Notes under the pieces: model-generated
Database searches by the model: none
What the model saw: the letters and a program-made list of their open reading frames with translations, nothing else
What the model was told of the DNA's origin: nothing
Shown: piece after piece, positions 1 to 6,283 of the stretch
Position numbering within the stretch: the first letter of the stretch is position 1
Layout: every line of letters begins with the position of its first letter
Made by a program: the position numbers and the translations under genes
Virus record (IMG/VR): IMGVR_UViG_3300036766_000109
Location: 1 to 32,115 of that record
Origin: a virus
Strand: one strand, 5' to 3'
DNA: 32,115 nucleotides

Positions 1-2
1 AA

Positions 3-794
3 GAAATTCCATATGATGACTATGTATATAATCTAAGCGTTCAATACGATGAAAGTTATATTGCTGAAGGAAGAGCAGTTCATAACTGCTCGTTCGAACG
101 TGGTATATCGGGCTCATATTATGGATACTATCTGGATCAACTGAAGCTCAAAGGGCAAATATGTCCAGTTGCATGGGAACCTGGTTTGTTAACATATACC
201 GCTTGGGATATCGGAGTTAATGATGCTACAACAATTATCTGGTTTCAGGTTGTTGGTGAGGGTATTTCGATACGTATAATAGATTGCTATAGTAATAACA
301 ACTTAGGTCTGGATCATTACGCAAAAATCATACAAGAAAAACCTTACCGTTATGGAAAACACTTCGCTCCGGCGGACATCAAAGTACGTGAATGGGGTGG
401 AGGCGCAGTTACTCGGTTTGAGAAAGCTCGACAACTCGGGTTGGACTTCACACTTGTTGATCAGGTGAGTATTGTTGAAGGCATAGAGAATGTCTGGACT
501 CATTTCAATAAGTTCTGGATAGACCAAGACAAGTGTAGATCACTTATTAATGCGCTAGAGAACTACCGTAAAGAATGGAATCCAGAGCGTAATCAATATG
601 ATAATAAGCCGGTCAAATCATGGGCTAACCACTATAGCGATTGCCTTCGTTATCTATGTCTTGCTATACATAAGACTAAGCGAGGACTGACATCAGAAGA
701 GTTTGAGCGTAAGAAAGCAGAAGCTCTTTATGGAAATTCCCATAGCTTGCCTCGCTTTTTTAAGGATGATCCGAGGTATGATAGAACAAGGTAA
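3..794 (+). CDS. terL: Terminase large subunit, C-terminal part (cut by window edge)
   Basis: The reading frame is open from the first bases of the window, so the ATPase half lies upstream and this is the C-terminal part of the packaging motor, which cuts concatemeric DNA and pumps it into the prohead. The segment TAWDIGVNDATTI is the first acidic strand of the RNase H-like nuclease domain. The stretch around DKCRSLINALENYRKEWN, followed by KPVKSWANHYSDCLRYLCLAI with a second conserved Asp, is the usual end of that domain in podovirus-type terminases. An internal ATG-like start near 186 is not needed, because coding similarity continues upstream (SYYGYYLDQLKLKGQICPVAWEPG). The gene is followed after 9 bases by the next ORF. 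The family assignment comes from recognised motifs; the true start is outside the window. Confidence 0.9.
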   Translation, partial: EIPYDDYVYNLSVQYDESYIAEGRAVHNCSFERGISGSYYGYYLDQLKLKGQICPVAWEPGLLTYTAWDIGVNDATTIIWFQVVGEGISIRIIDCYSNNNLGLDHYAKIIQEKPYRYGKHFAPADIKVREWGGGAVTRFEKARQLGLDFTLVDQVSIVEGIENVWTHFNKFWIDQDKCRSLINALENYRKEWNPERNQYDNKPVKSWANHYSDCLRYLCLAIHKTKRGLTSEEFERKKAEALYGNSHSLPRFFKDDPRYDRTR

Positions 795-803
795 GGAGAC
801 TCT

Positions 804-1223
804 ATGCGTATGCCATTAGTATTGCTTATAACTGCCCAGATACATGCAATGCACAATTCTATAATACCTATACAAGATCCAGATGAGATTGCGTCTGAAG
901 AGGCATTTAACGCCTATTTCAGGAATGAAGAATCAGTTCATATCAGGGACATAAAGCCATTCATAAAAGAAGTTATAAAAGAGAAGCGAGAGCTAACTCC
1001 CCCAGTTCAATCAGGAACAATAACAAACAACAATAATAACAATGATCTAAATAATATAATCATCAAAGCTATGGATAAGGCCTTCGAGCATCATAGACAA
1101 GAAACTAAGAAAAAATGGAGTAGGCAAAAAGCAGCATGTGTAACTGCATGTGCTACGCTCATATCGAGTGCTATAACATTAACCGTGTTCTTATTGAGTC
1201 ATAATAACAAATGTAATAACTGA
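804..1223 (+). CDS. Small protein with signal-like N-terminus and C-terminal membrane span
   Basis: Function not recognised. The 139-residue product starts with a short hydrophobic segment (MPLVLLITAQIHA) that looks like a signal peptide with a possible cleavage after IHA. It has an asparagine run (about residues 74-82) as a linker, a basic patch, and a hydrophobic segment near the C-terminus (ACATLISSAITLTVFLL) that would span the membrane. The start has a good AAGGAG ribosome site 8 bases upstream. It lies directly behind the terminase gene and ahead of the portal, a place where accessory or lysis-related genes are sometimes found. An envelope location is inferred from hydrophobicity only. 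Confidence 0.6.
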   Translation: MRMPLVLLITAQIHAMHNSIIPIQDPDEIASEEAFNAYFRNEESVHIRDIKPFIKEVIKEKRELTPPVQSGTITNNNNNNDLNNIIIKAMDKAFEHHRQETKKKWSRQKAACVTACATLISSAITLTVFLLSHNNKCNN

Positions 1224-1231
1224 GATATTCC

Positions 1232-1441
1232 GTGGATATTATTAAAGAAGAGAACGAGAACCTCAAAGAACTTTGCAAAGTATTTGCTGAAAGAGCGCAC
1301 GCTAATTTTATGATTATAGCTACATTAAGGCGCAAGATACGTGAATTAGGAGGAGATCCTGACTTCTTTCTTTCTAATGCAGACAAGGAGCAAATGAACA
1401 AGTGGAAGAACGAATTAGGTTCTACGACATTCACAAAATAA
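1232..1441 (+). CDS. Small coiled-coil-like protein, GTG start
   Basis: A 69-residue product, unknown function. It begins MDIIKEENENLKELCKVFAERAHANFMIIATLRRKIRELGGDPDFF, which looks mostly helical with a possible short coiled coil and a charged C-terminal half. The only in-frame start near the beginning is GTG at 1232, and the ribosome site upstream is weak. It sits between the membrane-protein gene and the portal gene and is tightly spaced with the former. Small helical proteins of this sort are common next to terminase genes, but nothing here identifies it as a small terminase subunit. Confidence 0.5.
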   Translation: MDIIKEENENLKELCKVFAERAHANFMIIATLRRKIRELGGDPDFFLSNADKEQMNKWKNELGSTTFTK

Positions 1442-1507
1442 TATTAGTTAGGAATATGATGTGATATACATCTATAAGGATAAATAAATACTGAGAAGGA
1501 ATGAGTA

Positions 1508-3583
1508 ATGTTAATGAGACCTCCTGAGTATCTTCAGGATTACTATGGCGCCATAAAGAGAAAAATAGACTCAGATTATTCAGCCAATCAGGCGATATGG
1601 CAAGTCTACTGGACTGAGGCAACCATAGATACTCGTCTTGAAGCAGGCGATACCTCATTAATGGCTGATCTCAATCAACAACTTCCTAACAATAACCGCG
1701 GAACTTGGTACTTCAATAGAACAAGACCACTCTGTAACATGGTCTCTGGATATCAACGCCGTAATAGAAAATCAACTATCGTAGTGCCTCTCGAGAATGG
1801 TGATCAACAAACAGCTGATCAATGGACAAAGATCATTCTAGGACTCTACAAACGAGAAGGCATCTACGACACCATATCTGATGCATTCCATCAGGGTGCC
1901 TGTATCACTGGCATGAATCTTCTTCATGTGTATATGGATTATAGAAATGATCCGGTTAATGGTGACCTTAAAGTAGACAATTGTGCCTATAACTCATTCT
2001 TTATAGACCCCTATTTCAGGAAGACAGATCTATCAGATTGTGCGTTTGTGTGGAGACGATCTTACATGTCACACACAGCAGCAGCTTCTCTAATGCCCGA
2101 TAAATACGATGAAATTATGGCACTTCCTGGTAACCCAACAGGGACCGGCCGTGATGGTCGCTTTCAGTATATGCCAGAATCATATGGTCAAACTCAGCAG
2201 AACCGTTTGGCTTACGATGAGTATTATTATCGTGATTATAGAAAGCAAAAATTACTCGTAGATAAAGAGACTGGTGAGACATTCGAGATCACCAATCAAG
2301 AAGATCTCGATATAGAGACATTCTTGAGTCATTATCCGCAGACGGAGGTGATAGAGCAAAGTATTCCCACGGTAAGATTAGCAATAATGATTCAGGATAA
2401 AGTTTTCTACGACGGTCCTCAGCCGATGTCGTTAGACTGTTATCCATTCATACCTGTTGTTGGTTATTATAATCCAATGATGCCGTATTTTTACAGCCGT
2501 ATTCAAGGCATATGTCGATCATTACGTGATCCACAGGTATTGCTCAATCGTCGTATTATATTGTCAGCTGACATGCTTGAATCTCAAGTAAACTCAGGAT
2601 GGATATTTAAAGAAAATGCTGTTATTGACGTTAAGCATCTCTTTCAAACGGGGCAAGGCAGGATTATTCCTCTTAAAGAAGAGTCTCAGATGACTGACAT
2701 TCAAGCGATACAGCCACCGCAGATACCGCCATCATTCTTCCAATTGCAAGATACATTCTCTAAAGAGTTGAACCTTGTGTCCGGGATCAACGAAGAGCTT
2801 ATGGGTTCTGCATTGGATGATAAGGCTGGTATTCTTTCTGCGTTGCGCCAAGGGGCTGGGTTAACCACACTTCAGCCACTGTTCGATCGTCTTGATTTTG
2901 CTCAGAATCTACTGGGACAACTGATCATGCAGGTAGTTCAAAAAAACTACACTCCTGGCAAGATCAAGAATCTTCTTGAAGGACAGGAACCTGCCGACCT
3001 CTTCTATAACAAGGCTTTCGGCAAATATCACTGTATGGTTGAGCCTGGTTTTAATACAGAGTCACAACGCCAGATGGAATTCGCTCAGCTTATACAGTTG
3101 AGGCAAATGGGATTACAGATACCAGATAAATGGTTGCTTGAATCTGCTACAATACAGAACAAAACAAAGATTGTTGAACAAATGGAACAACAACAACAAC
3201 AACAAATGCAGATGCAGCAACAACAAGCGCAAGTTCAGATGCAAGAGATACAAGCTCGTACAGAATTGTCTCATGCTCGTAGCCAAGCTGATATGGGATT
3301 ATATGTTGAAAGAACGAGTCGTGTCGAAGAAAATAGGGCATTAGCTTTACAGAAATTGAGTGAAGCAAATAAGAATGATGAACAAGCTCTTCTTGAAAAG
3401 GTGAAGATCCTTAAAGAACTTGAAAGCATGGATCTAGATCATATGTCTCGACTTCTACAGATGGCAAGTTCTCTAAAGATGCAAGAACAAGCAACAGTTA
3501 AATCTCCAGAACCATTAACACAAAGACCTATTGATATAAAAAGTCCTCAACCGCTTCAGAATGGGTCTGAGATGGTTAGATAG
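1508..3583 (+). CDS. Portal protein, P22-type
   Basis: The 691-residue product is the dodecameric ring at the capsid vertex through which DNA enters and leaves. Size and order of conserved stretches fit the P22-like portal family (P22 gp1 is about 725 residues). They include RPLCNMVSGYQRRNRKSTIVVP near residue 75, the domain with NSFFIDPYFRKTDLSDCAFVWRRSYMS near residue 165, and ELNLVSGINEELMGSALDDKAGILSALRQGAG near residue 425. The C-terminal part is a long helical region with a glutamine run (about residues 558-580) encoded by CAA/CAG repeats, as expected for a portal barrel or tail. The start at 1508 follows AAGGA at 7-8 bases. Position between terminase and scaffold-capsid genes is standard. 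Confidence 0.92.
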   Translation: MLMRPPEYLQDYYGAIKRKIDSDYSANQAIWQVYWTEATIDTRLEAGDTSLMADLNQQLPNNNRGTWYFNRTRPLCNMVSGYQRRNRKSTIVVPLENGDQQTADQWTKIILGLYKREGIYDTISDAFHQGACITGMNLLHVYMDYRNDPVNGDLKVDNCAYNSFFIDPYFRKTDLSDCAFVWRRSYMSHTAAASLMPDKYDEIMALPGNPTGTGRDGRFQYMPESYGQTQQNRLAYDEYYYRDYRKQKLLVDKETGETFEITNQEDLDIETFLSHYPQTEVIEQSIPTVRLAIMIQDKVFYDGPQPMSLDCYPFIPVVGYYNPMMPYFYSRIQGICRSLRDPQVLLNRRIILSADMLESQVNSGWIFKENAVIDVKHLFQTGQGRIIPLKEESQMTDIQAIQPPQIPPSFFQLQDTFSKELNLVSGINEELMGSALDDKAGILSALRQGAGLTTLQPLFDRLDFAQNLLGQLIMQVVQKNYTPGKIKNLLEGQEPADLFYNKAFGKYHCMVEPGFNTESQRQMEFAQLIQLRQMGLQIPDKWLLESATIQNKTKIVEQMEQQQQQQMQMQQQQAQVQMQEIQARTELSHARSQADMGLYVERTSRVEENRALALQKLSEANKNDEQALLEKVKILKELESMDLDHMSRLLQMASSLKMQEQATVKSPEPLTQRPIDIKSPQPLQNGSEMVR

Positions 3584-3593
3584 AGGGAAACCT

Positions 3594-3613
3594 TGCGGGT
3601 AATGCCGCATTTT
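3594..3613 (+). terminator. Small hairpin with T-run after portal
   Basis: TGCGG (3594-3598) pairs with CCGCA (3605-3609) around a 6-base loop and is followed by TTTT. The short stem would give at most partial termination, reducing transcription into the small genes that follow. Confidence 0.4.
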
Positions 3614-3633
3614 CTAACAAAGGAGCCGATAAA

Positions 3634-3903
3634 ATGGCTAAAAGACACTACGGTATGCGTTCAAGAGAATTGTATGCGAGCCGAGAAGAATCAAAAAACA
3701 TGATGCATCATGATAGCGCAATGATTGCTGAAGCTCATAATGAGCCATGCTTACTTCCTACTCATGTAATATCTAAAGATTGGCCAGCAGCAGCGCGATC
3801 TAATATTGGCTATATCGGTGGTGATCTCTTCATGGGCGTGCAAAAACAAATGCACAAAGACCATGCTGACTTCGCTAAGATCAGAAATCCGAAGAAGTAT
3901 TGA
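3634..3903 (+). CDS. Small conserved-type phage protein downstream of portal
   Basis: An 89-residue product of unknown function, MAKRHYGMRSRELYASREESKNMMHHD..., basic at the N-terminus and with no membrane segment. The middle (NEPCLLPTHVISKDWPAAA) and end (GGDLFMGVQKQMHKDHADFAKIRNPKKY) look like a folded, soluble protein. The ribosome site AAAGGAG precedes the ATG by about 8 bases. It is the first of a row of small genes between portal and scaffold. A minor virion component or assembly factor is possible from position only. Confidence 0.65.
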   Translation: MAKRHYGMRSRELYASREESKNMMHHDSAMIAEAHNEPCLLPTHVISKDWPAAARSNIGYIGGDLFMGVQKQMHKDHADFAKIRNPKKY

Positions 3904-3904
3904 T

Positions 3905-4054
3905 ATGGCAGGCATGATTCGCCCCAACAAGAAAGCTATGAAAATAGCCTACGATATCTTGAAGACGCCTAAGGATATGCGCCAAAAGGCACAGCCTATC
4001 CCTTCGCAGGAAAAGATTCGTGAATGGTTCAGGGATTCATCAACGGCTCAATAA
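3905..4054 (+). CDS. Small basic protein, 49 residues
   Basis: Starts at the ATG at 3905, one base after the previous stop (TGATATG), which suggests translational coupling. The product begins MAGMIRPNKKAMKIAYDILKTP and has no recognised domain. A longer frame opens upstream, but that part overlaps the preceding gene in another frame, so the short start is preferred. Unknown function. Confidence 0.5.
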   Translation: MAGMIRPNKKAMKIAYDILKTPKDMRQKAQPIPSQEKIREWFRDSSTAQ

Positions 4055-4112
4055 ATAATGGGTGGGGCGTACTTTATGTATGGTAGTGCGCTCTACCTGT
4101 TTCGGAAGATCT

Positions 4113-4259
4113 ATGGCTAAAGAAAAAAAAGTTATCAAGCATCTTAAAGCAGATATAAAAAACTTTAAGAAAGAAGAAAAAGAAGATCGTGAACTCATGA
4201 ACTCTCTTAAGCATAAGAAGCATGAACATGAAGAATCTAAAAAGCGCAATAAAAAATAG
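4113..4259 (+). CDS. Lys/His-rich mini-protein
   Basis: A 48-residue product, MAKEKKVIKHLKADIKNFKKEEKEDREL..., ending HKKHEHEESKKRNKK. It is extremely charged, probably a single helix, with a histidine-rich tail that could bind metal or nucleic acid. The start was chosen at 4113 because GGAAG lies just upstream; the frame is open further upstream without an obvious start signal. Its composition resembles the next gene. Function unknown. Confidence 0.5.
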   Translation: MAKEKKVIKHLKADIKNFKKEEKEDRELMNSLKHKKHEHEESKKRNKK

Positions 4260-4278
4260 CATAATAAAAGGTAATACT

Positions 4279-4407
4279 ATGAAAAAATGTCACAAATGTG
4301 TAAAAGCTGGTAATACAAAAGATCATAAAAAGCATGAATCTGGTGAATCTAAAAAATATGAAAAAAAAGAACATATAAAGTATGCAATGAAGCATAAGGA
4401 AAGTTAA
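4279..4407 (+). CDS. Lys/His-rich mini-protein with CxxC
   Basis: A 42-residue product, MKKCHKCVKAGNTKDHKKHESGESKK..., with one CxxC pair and many His and Lys residues. It could bind a metal ion or act as a basic nucleic-acid binder. AAAAGG precedes the ATG by 7 bases. The last base of its stop TAA is the first base of the next ATG (TAATG), so the two are probably translationally coupled. It resembles the preceding mini-protein in composition (HKKHE motif), perhaps a duplication. Unknown function. Confidence 0.5.
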   Translation: MKKCHKCVKAGNTKDHKKHESGESKKYEKKEHIKYAMKHKES

Positions 4408-4604
4408 TGCCGAAGTTAAAGAAAACGTCCTCTAAAAAGGCAAAGAAACAACGTATGACTGAAGAGATGAGAAAATTCTCTGAAGGATCTTTGCACTCAG
4501 GATCAAAAAAAGGTCCTATTGTGACAAATCCTAAACAGGCAATTGCCATTTCTCTGAGTGAATCTGGTCAGTCTAATAAGAATAAAAGACGCGGTAATAA
4601 ATAG
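4407..4604 (+). CDS. DUF6496-like small basic protein
   Basis: A 65-residue product. The segment EEMRKFSEGSLHSGSKKGPIVTNPKQAIAISLSES matches what I know of the DUF6496 family, small proteins with a conserved LHSGS...KQAIAIALSEA motif. The N-terminus is a Lys-rich patch (KLKKTSSKKAKKQR). Family function is not established; similar motifs are common in phage and bacterial genomes. Translation is coupled to the previous gene by a TAATG overlap, with AAGGA upstream. Confidence 0.7.
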   Translation: MPKLKKTSSKKAKKQRMTEEMRKFSEGSLHSGSKKGPIVTNPKQAIAISLSESGQSNKNKRRGNK

Positions 4605-4614
4605 GCACTCTACT

Positions 4615-4670
4615 CTGAGATCACTTTCTCTCAGATTGCTCTTTATCCCCCTCTCACCAGGGGGATTGTA
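4615..4670 (+). terminator. Tandem hairpins, probable terminator
   Basis: Two stems follow the mini-protein block: CTGAGA (4615-4620) with TCTCAG (4629-4634), then TCCCCCT (4646-4652) with AGGGGGA (4659-4665), followed by TTGTATT. The second stem is strong but the T-tract is imperfect, so partial termination before the next gene is likely. Confidence 0.55.
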
Positions 4671-4685
4671 TTATAAAAGGAGAAT

Positions 4686-5201
4686 ATGAATAAGAAAACT
4701 GCCGGACAGCAAATACTTGAGCATGATGCACTCAGATTATCTATGGACGATGATGTCATAGAATATAGAAAGGCGATGGAGCCCGCCATAATAAAACGTC
4801 TTTATGCAACTGCACATGAAGCAAAAAACAAACCACAATACATCGGAAAAGATTTTTACATAGTATTGATCACCACAAATGATAGAGTTCTCAGGACGCC
4901 TAAAATCATAGTATTGGCACGCAAATCCTGTCCCACTCCCGTTTATAAGCAATCAGTATGGAAATATCACACATATACCGACAATCTTGAGTTCCTGTGG
5001 TCAATCCCGGATGAGATCCTTTATTGGTATATATTTAATAATCGACATACAATAACACAGGATAAAGAGTGCGCTGATATCGCAAAGTTCGTAATTCTTA
5101 TGGAAACAGGTGAATTACTGGATTGGATAAAGAAGGAAAATGGAGAGAAGTTGGACGCAATAATAAATATCAGTAAGGAGAGTCAATGGCAGATGAATTA
5201 A
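4686..5201 (+). CDS. Unknown protein upstream of scaffold
   Basis: A 171-residue soluble product, function not recognised. It begins MNKKTAGQQILEHDALRLSMDDDVIEYRKAMEPAIIKRLY and contains a mixed alpha/beta centre (KDFYIVLITTNDRVLRTPKIIVLARKSCP) followed by aromatic-rich helices (YTDNLEFLWSIPDEILYWYIFNNRHT). AAAGGAGA lies just ahead of the ATG. Its last 16 bases overlap the start of the scaffold gene in another frame, so the two are probably co-translated. Position suggests a role in assembly or packaging, unproven. Confidence 0.65.
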   Translation: MNKKTAGQQILEHDALRLSMDDDVIEYRKAMEPAIIKRLYATAHEAKNKPQYIGKDFYIVLITTNDRVLRTPKIIVLARKSCPTPVYKQSVWKYHTYTDNLEFLWSIPDEILYWYIFNNRHTITQDKECADIAKFVILMETGELLDWIKKENGEKLDAIINISKESQWQMN

Positions 5202-5929
5202 TGGGCATGCCTCAACAATATGATCAAATAGAACAATCTCAACCAGAACAAACAGAACAAAAACAAACTGAACAACCTGCTCAAGCAGATACCCAGAAAG
5301 AACAAAACTGGAGAATGATGCGTGACAGAATGGAATCAGCAGAGCGAAGAGCGCAAGAACTAGAACGTATGATTCAAATGAACATGAATCAACAACAAAA
5401 CACAAAGATTCAAGTTACTGAAGAAGAAGATGACTTTGATCTCAGTGACGATACCTATATTGAAGGCAAGCATCTTAAGAAGTACATTAAGAGCCTCAAA
5501 AAGGACCTCAAAGAAACAAAAGAGAAAGTAGATAAGTACAACCAAACCGCAGTCACCTCTAACGCTGAGTGGCGTTTAAAGAGCCAATTCAGTGACTTTG
5601 ATCAGGTAGTATCAACTGCAAACCTAGAAAAGCTTAAATCAGAGAAGCCAGCTCTTTTTAGATCTATTATGTCTACCCAGGATATCTATGACCAAGGATA
5701 TTCTGCTTATGAGATGATAAAAAGCAGTGGATATGCTGAAAATAGCTATTCAATGCAAGATAAAAAAATAGAAGAGAATAAGAATAAACCACGATCATCC
5801 GCTAATGTATCAGGACAGACGGCAGAGACTCCCATGGCAAAGATAGGAGATTATGATCGCAGAATACTTACTGAAGATCGTAAGAGGCAATTACTGAAAC
5901 AAGTTGAAGAAGCAAAACAACTACGCTAA
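5186..5929 (+). CDS. Capsid scaffold-like protein
   Basis: The 247-residue product is hydrophilic, glutamine- and glutamate-rich and mostly predicted helical: a Gln-rich N-terminus, coiled-coil segments around RDRMESAERRAQELERMIQMN and KHLKKYIKSLKKDLKETKEKVDKYN, an acidic patch (EEEDDFDLSDD), and a basic C-terminus (RRILTEDRKRQLLKQVEEAKQLR). Together with its place immediately before the major capsid gene this fits an internal scaffold that guides prohead assembly and leaves before packaging; in P22-type scaffolds a basic C-terminus contacts the coat protein. The start is set by AAGGAGAG 6 bases upstream. No sequence signature is specific, so the role is inferred from composition and context. 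Confidence 0.75.
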   Translation: MADELMGMPQQYDQIEQSQPEQTEQKQTEQPAQADTQKEQNWRMMRDRMESAERRAQELERMIQMNMNQQQNTKIQVTEEEDDFDLSDDTYIEGKHLKKYIKSLKKDLKETKEKVDKYNQTAVTSNAEWRLKSQFSDFDQVVSTANLEKLKSEKPALFRSIMSTQDIYDQGYSAYEMIKSSGYAENSYSMQDKKIEENKNKPRSSANVSGQTAETPMAKIGDYDRRILTEDRKRQLLKQVEEAKQLR

Positions 5930-5968
5930 TATAGGTTTTGTTATCTATCATATGGATGACTCCTTTTT

Positions 5969-6018
5969 CCACAAGGGATAGCATAACTCAATAAACACTA
6001 TCCCTTGTGGTTTATTCT
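5969..6018 (+). terminator. Strong terminator after scaffold gene
   Basis: CCACAAGGGATAG (5969-5981) pairs perfectly with CTATCCCTTGTGG (5998-6010) around a 16-base loop and is followed by TTTATTCT. The 13-bp stem should end or strongly reduce transcription, separating the assembly genes from the capsid gene. Confidence 0.75.
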
Positions 6019-6125
6019 AATTTCCTTATAATAATTATGTGTTGTTCATAATATCCCTCCAGGATATGAGCAGTATACTATTCTAGAGACGCCAGATGAA
6101 TTAATTACTCCACTGGCGTTTCTTG
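6005..6125 (+). ncRNA. Candidate promoter plus short terminated transcript
   Basis: TTGTGG (6005-6010) and TATAAT (6027-6032) are 16 bases apart and could start an RNA near 6039. That RNA would contain a hairpin ATATCC/GGATAT (6051-6056 with 6062-6067) and end at the hairpin-plus-T-run at 6089-6125, giving about 85 nucleotides. No frame of useful length lies inside. This is a hypothesis from signals only. Confidence 0.25.
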
Positions 6126-6133
6126 TATTTTTA
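6089..6133 (+). terminator. Hairpin terminator upstream of capsid gene
   Basis: ACGCCAG (6089-6095) pairs with CTGGCGT (6113-6119), followed by TTTCTTGTATTTTT. The T-rich stretch overlaps the -35 of the candidate capsid promoter. Confidence 0.6.
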
Positions 6134-6152
6134 AATTAATCGTGGTTATACT
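6123..6152 (+). promoter_or_regulatory. Candidate promoter for major capsid gene
   Basis: TTGTAT (6123-6128) and TATACT (6147-6152) are separated by 18 bases, a sigma70-like arrangement. It lies just after a terminator and about 130 bases before the capsid start, where a dedicated promoter would be expected. Weak -35, so tentative. Confidence 0.4.
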
Positions 6153-6283
6153 ACGAATGACTGTATCTGAGATTCGTCAACTCAAGGTTGTAAGGGAATT
6201 CGCCAACCCAAGGATCGTATCGAGATTTCGTCCTGTCTCATGTTTCCCCCAAATTTTATAGTTTGTAAGTTTAGGATCATATA
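6153..6283 (+). promoter_or_regulatory. Structured untranslated leader of capsid gene
   Basis: This noncoding stretch holds a hairpin ACGAAT/ATTCGT (6153-6158 with 6172-6177) and an imperfect 16-base direct repeat, ATTCGTCAACTCAAGG (6172-6187) and ATTCGCCAACCCAAGG (6198-6213), two mismatches. GGTTG (6186-6190) can pair with CAACC (6204-6208). The ribosome site AGGA (6273-6276) lies 7 bases before the ATG at 6284. The repeats and stems could stabilise the mRNA or bind a protein; that is inference. Confidence 0.4.

Noticed and set aside
3181-3240. CAA/CAG tract as a microsatellite
   Set aside because: It encodes an in-frame glutamine run within a helical portal tail, common in these proteins; no sign of expansion or special role.
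3138-3368. Short frames in both directions over the portal C-terminus
   Set aside because: They come from CAA/CAG repeats translated as poly-Asn or poly-Val and are shadows of the portal gene.
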